DNA of 64,000 bases from Bradyrhizobium lablabi (GCF_900141755.1 NZ_LT670844.1:3658001-3722000); one strand, 5' to 3'. Positions 36,076 to 48,237 are shown, counted from the stretch's first letter. Notes: generated by a model not told the origin, from the sequence alone. Translations and numbers: made by a program.

Positions 36076-37035
36076 ATGCGTTCCAGCAAGACCTCTGATG
36101 CCAAACTGACAAGCCTCTTCCTCGACATGCTCGCGGCGGAACAGGGCGCCGGCGACAACACGCTCGACGCCTATCGCCGGGATCTGACCGATTTTTCCGA
36201 GTTTCTCGCCCGTGGTGGCCGCGGTTTTGCCGGCGCGGATACGCAAATGCTGCGGGACTACCTCGCCGATCTCGATAGCCGCGGCTTCAAGTCCTCAAGC
36301 GTGGCGCGACGGCTGTCGGCGATACGGCACCTGTTTCGCTTCCTGCTCAACGAGCGGGTTCGCAACGACGATCCGGCCGCGATCCTGTCCGGGCCGAAGC
36401 GCGGCCGCGGACTGCCGAAAGTGCTGTCGATCTCCGACGTCGACCGGCTGCTGGCGCGCGCCAAGTCGCTCGGCGAAGCGCCGGGAGCCTCCGCGCCGCA
36501 GCGGCTTCGCGCGATGCGGCTCTATTGCCTCCTGGAAGTGCTCTACGCCACCGGCTTGCGGGTATCGGAATTGGTGGCGCTGCCGCGTTCGGCGGCGCGA
36601 CACGATGCCCGCATGATCGTGGTGCGCGGCAAGGGCGACAAGGAACGGCTGGTGCCGCTCAACGAAGCCTCGCGGCAGGCGATGGCGGATTACCTCGCCG
36701 CGATGGAAGCGCTTAAGCCTGAAAAAAAGAAGAACGCGGCCAGTTCAAAATGGCTGTTTCCTTCTTTCGGCGAGAGCGGGCATCTGACGCGGCAGCATTT
36801 TGCGCGCGACTTGAAGGAACTCGCGGCATCGGCCGGGCTGGCGCCGCGGCTGGTGTCTCCGCATGTGCTGCGCCACGCCTTTGCCAGCCATCTCCTGCAT
36901 AACGGCGCCGATTTGCGCATCGTGCAGACGCTGCTCGGCCACACCGACATCTCGACCACGCAGATATATACCCATGTGGTCGAGGAGCGCCTGAAGAGCC
37001 TCGTGCGCGACCTGCATCCGCTGGCGGAGAAGTAG
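36076..37035 (+). CDS. xerD: site-specific tyrosine recombinase XerD
   Basis: The 319-residue protein has an N-terminal SAM-like DNA-binding domain (residues 10-100) and a C-terminal catalytic domain with Arg162, His263, Arg266, His289 and the nucleophile Tyr298 (in TQIYTHV), the full tyrosine-recombinase set. XerD with XerC resolves chromosome dimers at dif near the terminus. Position between the aro genes and accA is a housekeeping context, not an integrase context. Confidence 0.93.
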   Translation: MRSSKTSDAKLTSLFLDMLAAEQGAGDNTLDAYRRDLTDFSEFLARGGRGFAGADTQMLRDYLADLDSRGFKSSSVARRLSAIRHLFRFLLNERVRNDDPAAILSGPKRGRGLPKVLSISDVDRLLARAKSLGEAPGASAPQRLRAMRLYCLLEVLYATGLRVSELVALPRSAARHDARMIVVRGKGDKERLVPLNEASRQAMADYLAAMEALKPEKKKNAASSKWLFPSFGESGHLTRQHFARDLKELAASAGLAPRLVSPHVLRHAFASHLLHNGADLRIVQTLLGHTDISTTQIYTHVVEERLKSLVRDLHPLAEK

Positions 37036-37217
37036 TCCCCGCAAACGTCGGACCCCGCCTTGACTTCGGCGCCGTCTGCCTTGAAAGAGCGGCTTCCTGC
37101 CCGCGCGCGACCGGCAAAGATGCCGGGATGCGCGCTAATTAATTGAAAAGACACGCTTCCTTCAGGCGGAACGGAAACCGCGTCGCCTGCGAGCGGGTTC
37201 TTATCTATATTGCCTCG
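37036..37217. other. spacer upstream of accA
   Basis: It holds the accA promoter region; an in-frame extension from 37143 is not conserved-looking and I leave it out. No repeat seen. Confidence 0.3.
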
Positions 37218-38180
37218 ATGCCGGATCACATGCGCTCTTACCTCGATTTCGAAAAGCCCGTCGCCGAACTCGAAGCCAAGGTCGACGAATTGCGCGCGCT
37301 GGCGGCGACCGGCAGCGACATCGGCGATGAGGTTTCGCGGATCGAGGACAAGGCGGCGCAGGCGCTCAACGAGCTCTATGCCAATCTGACGCCATGGCAG
37401 AAGACACTGGTGGCGCGCCATCCGCAGCGCCCGCATTTCACCGATTTCATCAACGCGCTGATCACGGATTTCACCCCGCTCGCCGGCGACCGCAAATTCG
37501 GCGAGGACGAGGCGCTGATGGGCGGCTTCGGCCGCTTCCGCGGCGAGAGCATCTGCGTGATCGGCCAGGAGAAGGGCGCCACCACCGAGAGCCGCATCAA
37601 GCACAATTTTGGCATGGCGCGGCCCGAAGGCTATCGCAAGGCGGTCCGGCTGATGGAAATGGCCGACCGGTTTCGCATTCCCGTATTGTCGATTGTCGAT
37701 TCCGCCGGCGCCTATCCCGGCATCGGCGCCGAAGAGCGCGGCCAGGCCGAAGCGATCGCGCGCTCCACCGACGCCTGCCTGTCGCTCGGGGTGCCCAATG
37801 TCGCGATCATCACCGGCGAAGGCATGTCCGGCGGCGCTATCGCCATCACCACCGCCAACCGGGTCCTGATGTTCGAGCACGCGATCTACAGCGTGATCTC
37901 GCCGGAGGCGGCGTCCTCGATCCTGTGGCGCGACGGCACCAAGGCCCAGGAGGCCGCCACCAGCATGAAGATCACGGCGCAAGACATGCTGCGTTTTGGG
38001 GTGATCGACACCATTCTGCGGGAGCCGGCCGGCGGCGCCCATCGCGACCCCGCCGCCATGATCGCGGCCACGGGCGAGGCCATCGGGCAGGCCTTTGACG
38101 AGCTGCGCAACCTCGATTCCGATGGCATACGCAAGCAGCGGCGGCAGAAATTCCTCGATATCGGCCGGAAATTGGCCTGA
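37218..38180 (+). CDS. accA: acetyl-CoA carboxylase carboxyltransferase subunit alpha
   Basis: From the ATG at 37218 the product has 320 residues, the usual size. It starts MPDHMRSYLDFEKPVAELEAKVDELRAL and carries the crotonase-like carboxyltransferase motifs YPGIGAEERGQAEAIA and GEGMSGGAIAI. It pairs with AccD to move the carboxyl group from biotin to acetyl-CoA, the first step of fatty-acid synthesis. The accD, accB and accC genes are not in this window. Confidence 0.96.
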   Translation: MPDHMRSYLDFEKPVAELEAKVDELRALAATGSDIGDEVSRIEDKAAQALNELYANLTPWQKTLVARHPQRPHFTDFINALITDFTPLAGDRKFGEDEALMGGFGRFRGESICVIGQEKGATTESRIKHNFGMARPEGYRKAVRLMEMADRFRIPVLSIVDSAGAYPGIGAEERGQAEAIARSTDACLSLGVPNVAIITGEGMSGGAIAITTANRVLMFEHAIYSVISPEAASSILWRDGTKAQEAATSMKITAQDMLRFGVIDTILREPAGGAHRDPAAMIAATGEAIGQAFDELRNLDSDGIRKQRRQKFLDIGRKLA

Positions 38181-38469
38181 ATCGGTGCCCGCAGGGGCCG
38201 AGATGAGCCAAACCCCGCTCCCGGGCGCGACAGCCTTGGCCGGAGTGATTCGTGCCAAAAGGCAACAGGCAACGCCTTTTTCAAAAATCCGCGATTTTGG
38301 CCCCAATTAGGCCCAGACACCGTTCTTTAACGTCTGTTCACCAAGGCTAGGGGTGGACCGTGCTGCACCGCCGGTGTCGGCTTGCGGGGCGGGGGGTCAA
38401 AGGATAGACTTTTAGTCAATGGCTTCAGGGCATGAACGCTAGATTTGGGGTGCGAACATTGCCCGTTGG
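38181..38469. other. spacer between accA and the L,D-transpeptidase gene
   Basis: About 290 bases with a short ttttcaaaaatccgcgattttgg dyad near 38278. The downstream part should hold the transpeptidase promoter. I see no gene. Confidence 0.35.
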
Positions 38470-40068
38470 GTGTGGAGCTTTGCATTGATCTACCGCTCGC
38501 TGGTTCGCGCGCTTATCACATCGGTCGCGGTCGCGACCGGTGCGCTGCTGCTGGCCGGCTGCAACAGCGACGAGATCTCGCTCGCGACCAACGCCAAGGC
38601 CAACCAGCCCGTTCCGCCAAAGCTGATCGCCGCGATGGTGGAAAAGGACATGGATCTGCAATCGCCGATCCTGGTCCGGCTGTTCAAGGAAGAGGCCGAG
38701 CTCGAGGTCTGGAAGCAGGACCGCTCCGGCCACTTCGCGCTTTTGAAGACCTATCCGATCTGCCGTTGGTCGGGCGACCTCGGCCCCAAGGTGCGCGAAG
38801 GCGACCGCCAGGCGCCCGAAGGCTTCTATAACATCTCGCCGGCGCAGATGAATCCGCAGTCGGCCTACTATCTCTCGTTCAATACCGGCTATCCCAACGC
38901 TTACGACCGGTCGCTCGGACATACCGGCTCGGAGCTGATGGTGCATGGCGACTGCTCGTCGCGCGGCTGCTACGCGATGACCGACGAACAGATCGCGGAA
39001 ATCTATTCGCTGGGCCGCGAATCCTTCTTCGGCGGCCAGAAGTCGTTCCAGTTCCAGGCCTATCCGTTCAAGATGACGCCGCTGAACATGGCCAAGCACC
39101 GCAACAACCCGAACGTGGCGTTCTGGAAAATGATCAAGGAAGGCTACGATCATTTCGAGGTGACACGGCAGGAGCCGAAGGTCGATTTCTGCGAGAAGAA
39201 ATACGTGTTCGATGCCGCGAAGGCGCCGGATGCGAAGCGGGATCCGGTGTTCGAGGCCTCCGCCAAATGCCCGGCCTATGTGATCCCGGATGAACTCGCT
39301 GATGCCGTTCGCGAGAAGCAACGGGAAGAACAGGCCGAGACCGCCAAGCTGATCGCCAAGGGCACGCCGGTCGCGCGGTTGAATACCGGCATCGACGGCG
39401 GCATGAACAAGGTGTTCGCCGCCCGGGTGCCCAATGGCTCGACCGGATTGTCGGAAGGCGGCGAAGGTCAGGGCCTGTCGCTGCTGACGATGGCCCGCGC
39501 CCCCGGCACCATTCCCTCAACCGTCAATCCGCCGCGCGGGCCTGTGACATCTCCGGAAGAGCCGTTGGTAGCCTCGATGGCGCCGAGCACCGCGCCGGCG
39601 ACGGCACCGGCGACGCGGATCGCTTCGGCCGCGCCGAGCAATACGCAATCCGACGGCGGCTTCTTCAGCAACCTCGCCCGCAAGGTCGGCTTGAGCGGCG
39701 CGATCGCCGCCGACACCACCGCGAGCGCCACCCAGCAGGCGGCGGTTCCGGCCAAGCCGAAGATCATCGAGGCCAAGCGCAACGAACCGGCGGCGCAAGC
39801 CAAGACTTCCAAGCCAGAGTCTTCCAAGCCAGAGTCTTCCAAGCCAGAGTCTTCCAAGCCAGAGTCTTCCAAGCCAGAGTCTTCGAAGCCGGAGGTTTCA
39901 AAACCTGAGACAAGACAGGCCGCCGCGCGCCCGCCGCTGAAACCGAGCGTCTCCGACACCGAGACGGCGTCAGCCCCCGCGCCCGCCGCCAAAGACGCCC
40001 TGGTCGCCGGCTCGGCGCCGATCGTGCAGGCGAATTCGTTCGAGAGCCGCTTCTCGGCGGTGAAGTAA
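38470..40068 (+). CDS. L,D-transpeptidase family protein, lipoprotein, with repeat-rich tail
   Basis: The 532-residue protein (GTG start at 38470; a TTG at 38485 after a ggag box is an alternative) has a lipoprotein signal ending ALLLAGC. The YkuD catalytic domain shows HGDCSSRGC with His159 and the nucleophile Cys167, and upstream APEGFYNIS. Such enzymes form 3-3 cross-links in peptidoglycan or attach proteins to it. The C-terminal 250 residues are Ala/Pro/Ser-rich and disordered, with six SKPE units at about residues 446-475 from a 15-bp tandem repeat. Confidence 0.87.
   Translation: MWSFALIYRSLVRALITSVAVATGALLLAGCNSDEISLATNAKANQPVPPKLIAAMVEKDMDLQSPILVRLFKEEAELEVWKQDRSGHFALLKTYPICRWSGDLGPKVREGDRQAPEGFYNISPAQMNPQSAYYLSFNTGYPNAYDRSLGHTGSELMVHGDCSSRGCYAMTDEQIAEIYSLGRESFFGGQKSFQFQAYPFKMTPLNMAKHRNNPNVAFWKMIKEGYDHFEVTRQEPKVDFCEKKYVFDAAKAPDAKRDPVFEASAKCPAYVIPDELADAVREKQREEQAETAKLIAKGTPVARLNTGIDGGMNKVFAARVPNGSTGLSEGGEGQGLSLLTMARAPGTIPSTVNPPRGPVTSPEEPLVASMAPSTAPATAPATRIASAAPSNTQSDGGFFSNLARKVGLSGAIAADTTASATQQAAVPAKPKIIEAKRNEPAAQAKTSKPESSKPESSKPESSKPESSKPESSKPEVSKPETRQAAARPPLKPSVSDTETASAPAPAAKDALVAGSAPIVQANSFESRFSAVK
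39805..39894 (+). repeat. 15-bp tandem repeat, six units, coding SSKPE
   Basis: Units of tcttccaagccagag: unit 1 (39805) differs by one base, units 2-5 (39820, 39835, 39850, 39865) are identical, and unit 6 (39880) differs by two bases. The unit length of 15 keeps the frame. Confidence 0.95.
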
Positions 40069-40094
40069 GCCACGCGCCTTCCCGAAAAACTCGC

Positions 40095-40217
40095 GTCGTC
40101 CCGGCCTTGAGCCGGGACCCATACGCCGCAGCAGATGTTTTGAGAAACACTGTTCGACGGCTTTCGTGCAACAAACTAAAGCCGGTGGTTATGGGTCCCT
40201 GCTTTCGCAGGGACGAC
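40095..40217. repeat. REP palindrome, family D (copy 2)
   Basis: Arms gtcgtcccggccttgagccg and gctttcgcagggacgac with acccatac and ttatgggtcc. It separates the transpeptidase gene from the secA tail duplication. Confidence 0.88.
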
Positions 40218-40247
40218 GACGAGAAGAGACCCGTCAGCCCGCCTCAC

Positions 40248-40327
40248 GCATACTTGCCGTGGCAGTGCTTGAACTTCTTGCCTGAGCCGCAGGAGCAATC
40301 CTCGTTGCGGCCGACCTTGCCCCAGCT
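40248..40327 (-). pseudogene. duplicated 3' tail of secA (SEC-C zinc motif), fragment
   Basis: These 80 bases repeat 40452-40531, the last coding part of secA, with a single difference. On the minus strand it still reads [16 protein letters not shown] and [11 protein letters not shown] then stop, so a Ser replaces the usual Pro of CPCG. It has no start of its own and lies about 120 bases beyond the intact secA stop, with a REP element between. Confidence 0.9.
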
Positions 40328-40337
40328 ACGACTCACC

Positions 40338-40435
40338 GTCATGCCCGCGAAAGCGGGCATCCAGTATTCCGAGGCGTTTAGGATAGAACCGAGACGGCGC
40401 GGCGTACTGGATCATCCGCTTTCGCGGACGATGAC
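40338..40435. repeat. REP palindrome, family C (copy 4), between the two secA tails
   Basis: Begins gtcatgcccgcgaaagcggg, contains gcatccagtattccg and tactggatcatccgc, ends ggacgatgac. It fills the gap between the secA stop and the duplicated secA tail. Confidence 0.88.
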
Positions 40436-40447
40436 AGCAGCACGAGC

Positions 40448-43285
<2,838 letters not shown>

Positions 43286-43632
43286 ACCAAATTCCTGTTT
43301 CTAAAGGTCCGGCGAAGCTGCCGTGAGATGGTCCACCCGGTTGCCTATCAACTCATCGTGACGCATTGCGGCAACGTCCCCGATCCGGGAGCACCCGCCA
43401 AGTGAGTGGGAATTCAGCAATCCAAGGTTCAATGGCCAAAAACGCAAGGAAATACGCGCCAGGCCATTGACCCGGTTCGGCACAGATATGGCTGGGCCAC
43501 AGCCTTGTCAACGGCGCGAAGCTGTCAAGGAATTCATCATTTTGACAGACTTTTCGCGTTGCCAAGGCCCCATGATTGGGCGAGTGTCCCGCCGCTCCAA
43601 ACAGCCCCCATCGTTAGAGATAAGGATTTTCC
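43286..43632. other. divergent spacer between secA and the parvulin gene
   Basis: The region must hold both promoters. A tgtcaaggaattcatcattttgacag stretch near 43525-43550 contains ttgaca-like and inverted tgtca elements. No gene and no known repeat family seen. Confidence 0.4.
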
Positions 43633-44562
43633 ATGACCACTTCGTTCCCGGAAACGAAACCCGGCCTGCGCTTTGGCCTCGCCTCCGCCGCCGTGACGGG
43701 TTGTCTCGCCGTAATCCTGTTGACCGGCCTGCCGCTGCGCGCCGAGGACGCCAATCCGGTGCTGGCAAAAGTTAACGGCGCGGAGATCCGCCAGAGCGAT
43801 TTGGCGCTGGCCGAAGAGGAACTGGGGCCGAGCCTGGCGCAGATGGATCCGGCGACCAAGAAGGAAAACGTGCTGGCGTTCCTGATCGACATGAAGATCG
43901 TCGCCAAGGCGGCCGAGGACAAGAAGGTCGAAAATAGCGAGGATTTCAAGAAGCGGCTGGCGTTCACCCGCAACCGGCTGTTGATGGACAGCCTGCTCGC
44001 GAGCGAGGGCAAGGCTGCGACCACCGACGATGCCATGAAGAAGGTCTATGAGGACGCCTCCAAGCAGATCACCGGCGAGCAGGAAGTCCACGCCCGCCAT
44101 ATCCTGGTCGAGACCGAGGACGAGGCCAAGGCGGTCAAGGCGGAGCTCGACAAGGGCGCCGATTTCGCCGAGCTTGCCAAGAAGAAGTCCAAGGACCCCG
44201 GCGCTTCCGACGGCGGCGATCTCGGCTTCTTCACCAAGGACCAGATGGTGCCGGAATTCTCCGCCGTGGCGTTTTCGCTCGAGCCCGGCAAGATCTCCGA
44301 TCCGGTGAAATCGCAGTTCGGCTGGCACATCATCAAGGTCGAGGAAAAGCGTAACCGCAAGGCGCCCGATTTCGAACAGGTCAAGGGCCAGATCGAGACC
44401 TATGTGACGCGCAAGGCGCAGGCCGATTACGTGGCGAAGCTGCGCGAAGCCGCCAAGGTCGAGCGCATGGACCAGGCCGCAGCCGACCCGGCGGCGAAGA
44501 CGGACGCGGCGAAGCCCGACGCGGCGGCCAAGGACTCCAAGATGGCGCCGGCGAAGAAGTAA
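43633..44562 (+). CDS. peptidyl-prolyl cis-trans isomerase, parvulin type (periplasmic SurA/PrsA-like)
   Basis: The 309-residue protein starts with a signal peptide (residues 15-37, ending LPLRAED). A SurA-like N-terminal helical region follows, then the parvulin PPIase domain: VHARHILVETEDEAKAV, SKDPGASDGGDLGFFTKDQMVPEF and SQFGWHIIKVEEKR. The end is Ala/Lys/Asp-rich. It should help periplasmic proteins fold, a job that fits its position divergent from secA. The gene is ahead of argJ, with a REP element between. Confidence 0.9.
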   Translation: MTTSFPETKPGLRFGLASAAVTGCLAVILLTGLPLRAEDANPVLAKVNGAEIRQSDLALAEEELGPSLAQMDPATKKENVLAFLIDMKIVAKAAEDKKVENSEDFKKRLAFTRNRLLMDSLLASEGKAATTDDAMKKVYEDASKQITGEQEVHARHILVETEDEAKAVKAELDKGADFAELAKKKSKDPGASDGGDLGFFTKDQMVPEFSAVAFSLEPGKISDPVKSQFGWHIIKVEEKRNRKAPDFEQVKGQIETYVTRKAQADYVAKLREAAKVERMDQAAADPAAKTDAAKPDAAAKDSKMAPAKK

Positions 44563-44604
44563 AAATTCGCTGTCACTTCTTCGGGACCGATAGTATCTAC
44601 ACTC

Positions 44605-44695
44605 GTCATGGCCGGGCTTGTCCCGGCCATCTACGTCTTGAAGTCTCTTCAAGGAGAGAAAAGACGTGGATGGCCGGGTCAAGCCCGGCCATGAC
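44605..44695. repeat. REP palindrome, family E
   Basis: Arms gtcatggccgggcttgtccc and gggtcaagcccggccatgac with acgtctt / aagacgt inside. This is the only copy of this type seen in the window. Confidence 0.9.
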
Positions 44696-44721
44696 GAATT
44701 TCTTTTTTTCGGAATTATTCC

Positions 44722-45963
44722 ATGTCATCAGCCATCTCCCCGCTCGCCCCGACCGACGTCCCCGAGATGCCCGCGATTGCCGGCGTCAGGCTTGCGACCG
44801 CCGCGGCCGGCATCCGCTACAAGGGCCGCACCGACGTCCTGCTCGCGGTGATGGACAAGGGGACCGCGGTCGCCGGCGTCTTCACTCAATCGAAATGCCC
44901 GTCGGCGCCGGTGGAATGGTGCCGCGCCAAGCTCGGCGGCGGCGAGGCGCGCGCGCTGGTCGTCAATTCCGGCAACGCCAACGCTTTTACCGGCAAGACC
45001 GGGCGGCAGGCCACGGCGCTGACGGCATCGATCGCCGCCAAAGCCGCCGGATGCCGTCCGAACGAGGTGTTTCTCGCCTCCACCGGCGTGATCGGCGAAC
45101 CGCTCGATGCCACGAAATTCGACGGCGTGCTGGCGACGCTCGCCGAACAGGCCTCGCCCGGCGAATGGATGGGTGCGGCGAAGGCGATCATGACCACCGA
45201 CACCTTTCCGAAGGTCGCGACCGCGACCGTAAAACTCGGCAAGGCAAAGGTTGTGATCAACGGCATGGCCAAGGGCTCGGGCATGATCATGCCTGACATG
45301 GCGACCATGCTGGCGTTCGTGTTCACCGATGCGCCGATCACGGCCGGCGCGCTGCAATCGCTCTTGAAGAGCGGCGTCGTGGACACGTTTAACGCCGTCA
45401 CCGTCGACGGCGACACCTCGACTTCCGACACGCTGCTCGCGTTTGCCACCGGCACAGCCGCCGCGCACGGCGCGCCCAAAATCAGCCGCCCCGGCGATCC
45501 CCGCCTGAAGGCATTCACAAAAGCCTTCCAAGCCGTGCTCGCCGATCTCGCCGAGCAGGTCGCGCGGGACGGCGAAGGCGCGCGAAAACTGGTCGAGATC
45601 ATTGTCGAGGGCGCGGTATCAAAGCCCTCGGCGCGCAAGATCGCGATGTCGGTGGCGAATTCGCCGCTGGTCAAGACCGCGATCGCGGGCGAGGACGCCA
45701 ATTGGGGCCGCGTGGTGATGGCGGTCGGCAAGGCCGGCGAGCCCGCCAACCGCGACAAGCTGTCGATCGCCTTCAACGGCATCCGCGTCGCCAAAAGCGG
45801 CGCGCGCGATCCCTCCTATGACGAGGCGCAGGTCTCGAGCGCGATGAAGAATCCGAAGATCCAGATCAAGATCTCGCTCGGCCTCGGCAAAGGCCGCGAC
45901 CGCGTGCTGACCTGCGACCTCACCAAGGAATATATCGCGATCAACGGCGATTATCGCTCGTGA
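44722..45963 (+). CDS. argJ: bifunctional ornithine acetyltransferase / N-acetylglutamate synthase
   Basis: The 413-residue precursor shows the ArgJ pattern, with the self-cleavage site ahead of the nucleophile Thr195 in [11 protein letters not shown], and [14 protein letters not shown] near the C-terminus. After cleavage, the two chains transfer acetyl between ornithine and glutamate in the cyclic arginine pathway. The substrate-binding [10 protein letters not shown] and KGSGMI motifs are present. In relatives argJ is followed by mutT; here a TadG-like gene lies between. Confidence 0.96.
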   Translation: MSSAISPLAPTDVPEMPAIAGVRLATAAAGIRYKGRTDVLLAVMDKGTAVAGVFTQSKCPSAPVEWCRAKLGGGEARALVVNSGNANAFTGKTGRQATALTASIAAKAAGCRPNEVFLASTGVIGEPLDATKFDGVLATLAEQASPGEWMGAAKAIMTTDTFPKVATATVKLGKAKVVINGMAKGSGMIMPDMATMLAFVFTDAPITAGALQSLLKSGVVDTFNAVTVDGDTSTSDTLLAFATGTAAAHGAPKISRPGDPRLKAFTKAFQAVLADLAEQVARDGEGARKLVEIIVEGAVSKPSARKIAMSVANSPLVKTAIAGEDANWGRVVMAVGKAGEPANRDKLSIAFNGIRVAKSGARDPSYDEAQVSSAMKNPKIQIKISLGLGKGRDRVLTCDLTKEYIAINGDYRS

Positions 45964-45971
45964 AGCGAGAC

Positions 45972-46002
45972 GATCATGATCCAATCTGGTCGGATCATGA
46001 TC
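45972..46002. repeat. small hairpin after argJ
   Basis: The arms gatcatgatcc and ggatcatgatc pair exactly over 11 bases with a nine-base loop, nine bases past the argJ stop. It lacks a following U-run, so it is more like a rhizobial RPE or RNA-stabilising hairpin than a terminator. Confidence 0.7.
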
Positions 46003-46020
46003 TCAGCGGTTGCCCGGCCG

Positions 46021-47625
46021 CTAGTTCGTAATATGCGCCGTCTGCACCGCGTGATCGAACATGGCCTTCAAGGCAGACTGGATGTCCGCGGGCGTGTTGG
46101 CCGTGTAGAAGAAGCCGGACGACGCACAGTCTGTAAGACTGGGGGGAATATTGGGGATATTGGCGTTCGCGACGTTATCTTCATTGTTGAAGATGGTGGT
46201 TGGATTCTGAATCGTTTGATAGGGGATGTAGAGCACGGAAACCGTGATACCGCGGTCCCTGAGTGGCTTGCAGGGTGACGAAGTACCGCTGGGCATCACT
46301 GTGGCGCTATTACTGCCTGACCATCCCCCGCCCCATTGGGTCTGGAAATTCTGGGCGCCGTCGGTGATGAGGAAGACGTAGGGCTGCGTATTGGTCGATG
46401 TGCTGCCATTGCCGACGCTGGTGATCGTCGTGTTCATGCTTGGAAACGCATTTTCGAAATGCGTGCCGCCGGAGCCGAGGTTGGAGTTATTGCCGGGATC
46501 CAGCAGCGTGGCGAGATTGTTCGCCGCGGTAGTGATGCTGTCAGACGGGCCGATGCTGCTGGTCAGCGGAAAATAAGCATAAAGGTATCGCACGAACGGG
46601 TAGAGCCCGATCCGGAATTGATTGGAGACCTTCTCGTGGGTGTTCGCATACTGGAACAATTGGGTGACGGCATAGCCGACAGCGTCAGCGCGCAACTGGA
46701 TGCAGGCGTCTGCGCCCTCGTTGGGGCAGGACGTAACCGGCGTCAGGCTGCTCGGCAGGCTTTTGGAGTTGCCGGTAATGAGCGAATTCGGAGCGCCAGG
46801 AGTAAGCGACGAATTCGCGTTTGCAAGAATCGCAGCCGTCAGCTGCACGCCCTTCATCGGATAATTTGCAGTTGGCTGGAGGAGACTATTGTACCCGGCT
46901 TGGCTGACGCGCGAGATAAGATAGCCTAGACAATAATTGTTCGTTGGGTATGCCGAGACCACCGAACCAGAGGGATTAGTCTTCTGCCCAACGGAGGGGT
47001 TGCTGCACGCGTTTGTCTGAAAATGGCACGCGAAGGTGCAGCCGTTGGGGTACACGCTGAAGTCATCCGGGTTGATCTTTGAAAGCCGCGTCTGCTCGGC
47101 GTCGGTCGACGGCAGGCCCATCGACCCCGAGACGTCCAGCATCAGATAGAAATCGAGATAGGGCGGCAGCGAGGCGGCCGAAGACGAGGTGCCGGTTATC
47201 GTGAGGGCTTGCATGCCGATCACCCTCATGAAGGTGGTCGGCACCTGGGCGCTGAAGGTGACGACGGATTTCAGCTTGATCCCGGTTTTGGTGACGGTGC
47301 TGGTCCGCGTCAGATTCTGGTAACCGTTAATCGTATTCATGTTGCCGTCAAAGATCGCGTTGGCATCGGTGACGCCGGCGGCGATCGTTCCATCGCTCTG
47401 CATTTGCGTCGCCGCAAGATAGCCGGCCGAATTCTGGGAAATCGAGGCAACGCTTGCGGAATCGGCGGCGGATTGCAGCTTCGCCCTCATGCGGGTCGCC
47501 ATCGAGTAATCGACCGCGGAGCCGAGCGCCGATACCAGGGGGATCGCTGCAAGCGTGAAGATCACCGCCAAATTGCCGCGCCGATCGTTGCGGAAGCGGC
47601 CGATCAAACGGAGAAGATTGCGCAT
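46021..47625 (-). CDS. TadE/TadG-like pilus assembly protein with vWA domain
   Basis: The 534-residue protein starts with a short basic region and a single hydrophobic helix (NLAVIFTLAAIPLVSALGSAVDYSMA), the typical TadG N-terminus, then a helical AADSASVAS segment. A von Willebrand A domain follows from about residue 157, with the MIDAS LDVSGSMG near 165 and FLITDGAQN near 425. Numerous Cys pairs in the inserted loop suggest periplasmic disulfides. TadG belongs to tight-adherence (Flp) pilus systems, but no tad genes are nearby, so this is an orphan. Its G+C content is visibly lower than in argJ and mutT. Confidence 0.85.
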   Translation of the reverse strand: MRNLLRLIGRFRNDRRGNLAVIFTLAAIPLVSALGSAVDYSMATRMRAKLQSAADSASVASISQNSAGYLAATQMQSDGTIAAGVTDANAIFDGNMNTINGYQNLTRTSTVTKTGIKLKSVVTFSAQVPTTFMRVIGMQALTITGTSSSAASLPPYLDFYLMLDVSGSMGLPSTDAEQTRLSKINPDDFSVYPNGCTFACHFQTNACSNPSVGQKTNPSGSVVSAYPTNNYCLGYLISRVSQAGYNSLLQPTANYPMKGVQLTAAILANANSSLTPGAPNSLITGNSKSLPSSLTPVTSCPNEGADACIQLRADAVGYAVTQLFQYANTHEKVSNQFRIGLYPFVRYLYAYFPLTSSIGPSDSITTAANNLATLLDPGNNSNLGSGGTHFENAFPSMNTTITSVGNGSTSTNTQPYVFLITDGAQNFQTQWGGGWSGSNSATVMPSGTSSPCKPLRDRGITVSVLYIPYQTIQNPTTIFNNEDNVANANIPNIPPSLTDCASSGFFYTANTPADIQSALKAMFDHAVQTAHITN

Positions 47626-47763
47626 GGGATGATGCCTGTGCCCGGGTTGAATCCGGCAAAAGCTAGGCCCGCGGGATTAAATATGACTTATCGCGGCCGT
47701 AGAATCCCGCTCCGAATAAAGTTAATGAAACCTTATCCTGAACGTTCGAGGTCTCGGCCCCAA

Positions 47764-47808
47764 ACCTTTCCTGCCAACACCTTTCCTGCAAACACCTTTC
47801 CTGCAAAG
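47764..47808 (+). repeat. 15-bp tandem repeat, three units, upstream of mutT
   Basis: Three units of acctttcctgcaaac (the first with one change, the last with a final g) lie end to end, ten bases ahead of the mutT ATG. They are not within a gene. Confidence 0.9.
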
Positions 47809-47818
47809 CAAGCGGCGC

Positions 47819-48229
47819 ATGGCGAATATCAAACTCACTCTCGTGGTCGCCTGCGCGCTCATCGATGCCGACAAGCGCGTGCTGATCGCGCAGCGCCCGC
47901 AAGGCAAGTCGCTCGCCGGTCTATGGGAATTTCCCGGCGGCAAGCTCGAGCCCGGCGAGCGGCCGGAGGCGACGCTGATCCGCGAACTGCATGAAGAGAT
48001 CGGTATCGTTGTCAATGAGGCCTGCCTTGCGCCGCTGACCTTTGCCAGCCACACCTATGATGATTTTCATCTGCTGATGCCGCTCTATATCTGCCGGCGC
48101 TGGGAGGGCGAGGTGGCCGCGCGCGAGGGCCAAAAGCTCGCCTGGGTCCGCGCCAACAAACTGCGCGACTACAAAATGCCGCCGGCGGATATTCCGCTGA
48201 TCCCGCATCTGATCGATTTGTTGATGTGA
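47819..48229 (+). CDS. mutT: 8-oxo-dGTP diphosphatase MutT (Nudix)
   Basis: The 136-residue protein has a full Nudix box, G-x5-E-x7-RE-x2-EE-x-G, at residues 40-62 (GGKLEPGERPEAT then LIRELHEEIG), and the MutT-like LAGLWEFPGG before it. It hydrolyses 8-oxo-dGTP to prevent A:T to C:G mutations. The ATG has no strong ribosome-binding site in the preceding tandem repeats; agcggcgc is the closest purine patch. It is next to a methyltransferase gene on the opposite strand. Confidence 0.92.
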   Translation: MANIKLTLVVACALIDADKRVLIAQRPQGKSLAGLWEFPGGKLEPGERPEATLIRELHEEIGIVVNEACLAPLTFASHTYDDFHLLMPLYICRRWEGEVAAREGQKLAWVRANKLRDYKMPPADIPLIPHLIDLLM

Positions 48230-48237
48230 TGCGCAGT

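Noticed and set aside
36076..37035. xerD as an integrase marking a mobile element
   Set aside because: Context (aroK, accA) and size fit the housekeeping dimer-resolution recombinase.
39805..39894. Tandem units that could look like a CRISPR array
   Set aside because: Units are 15 bp, contiguous without spacers and in frame inside a coding sequence.
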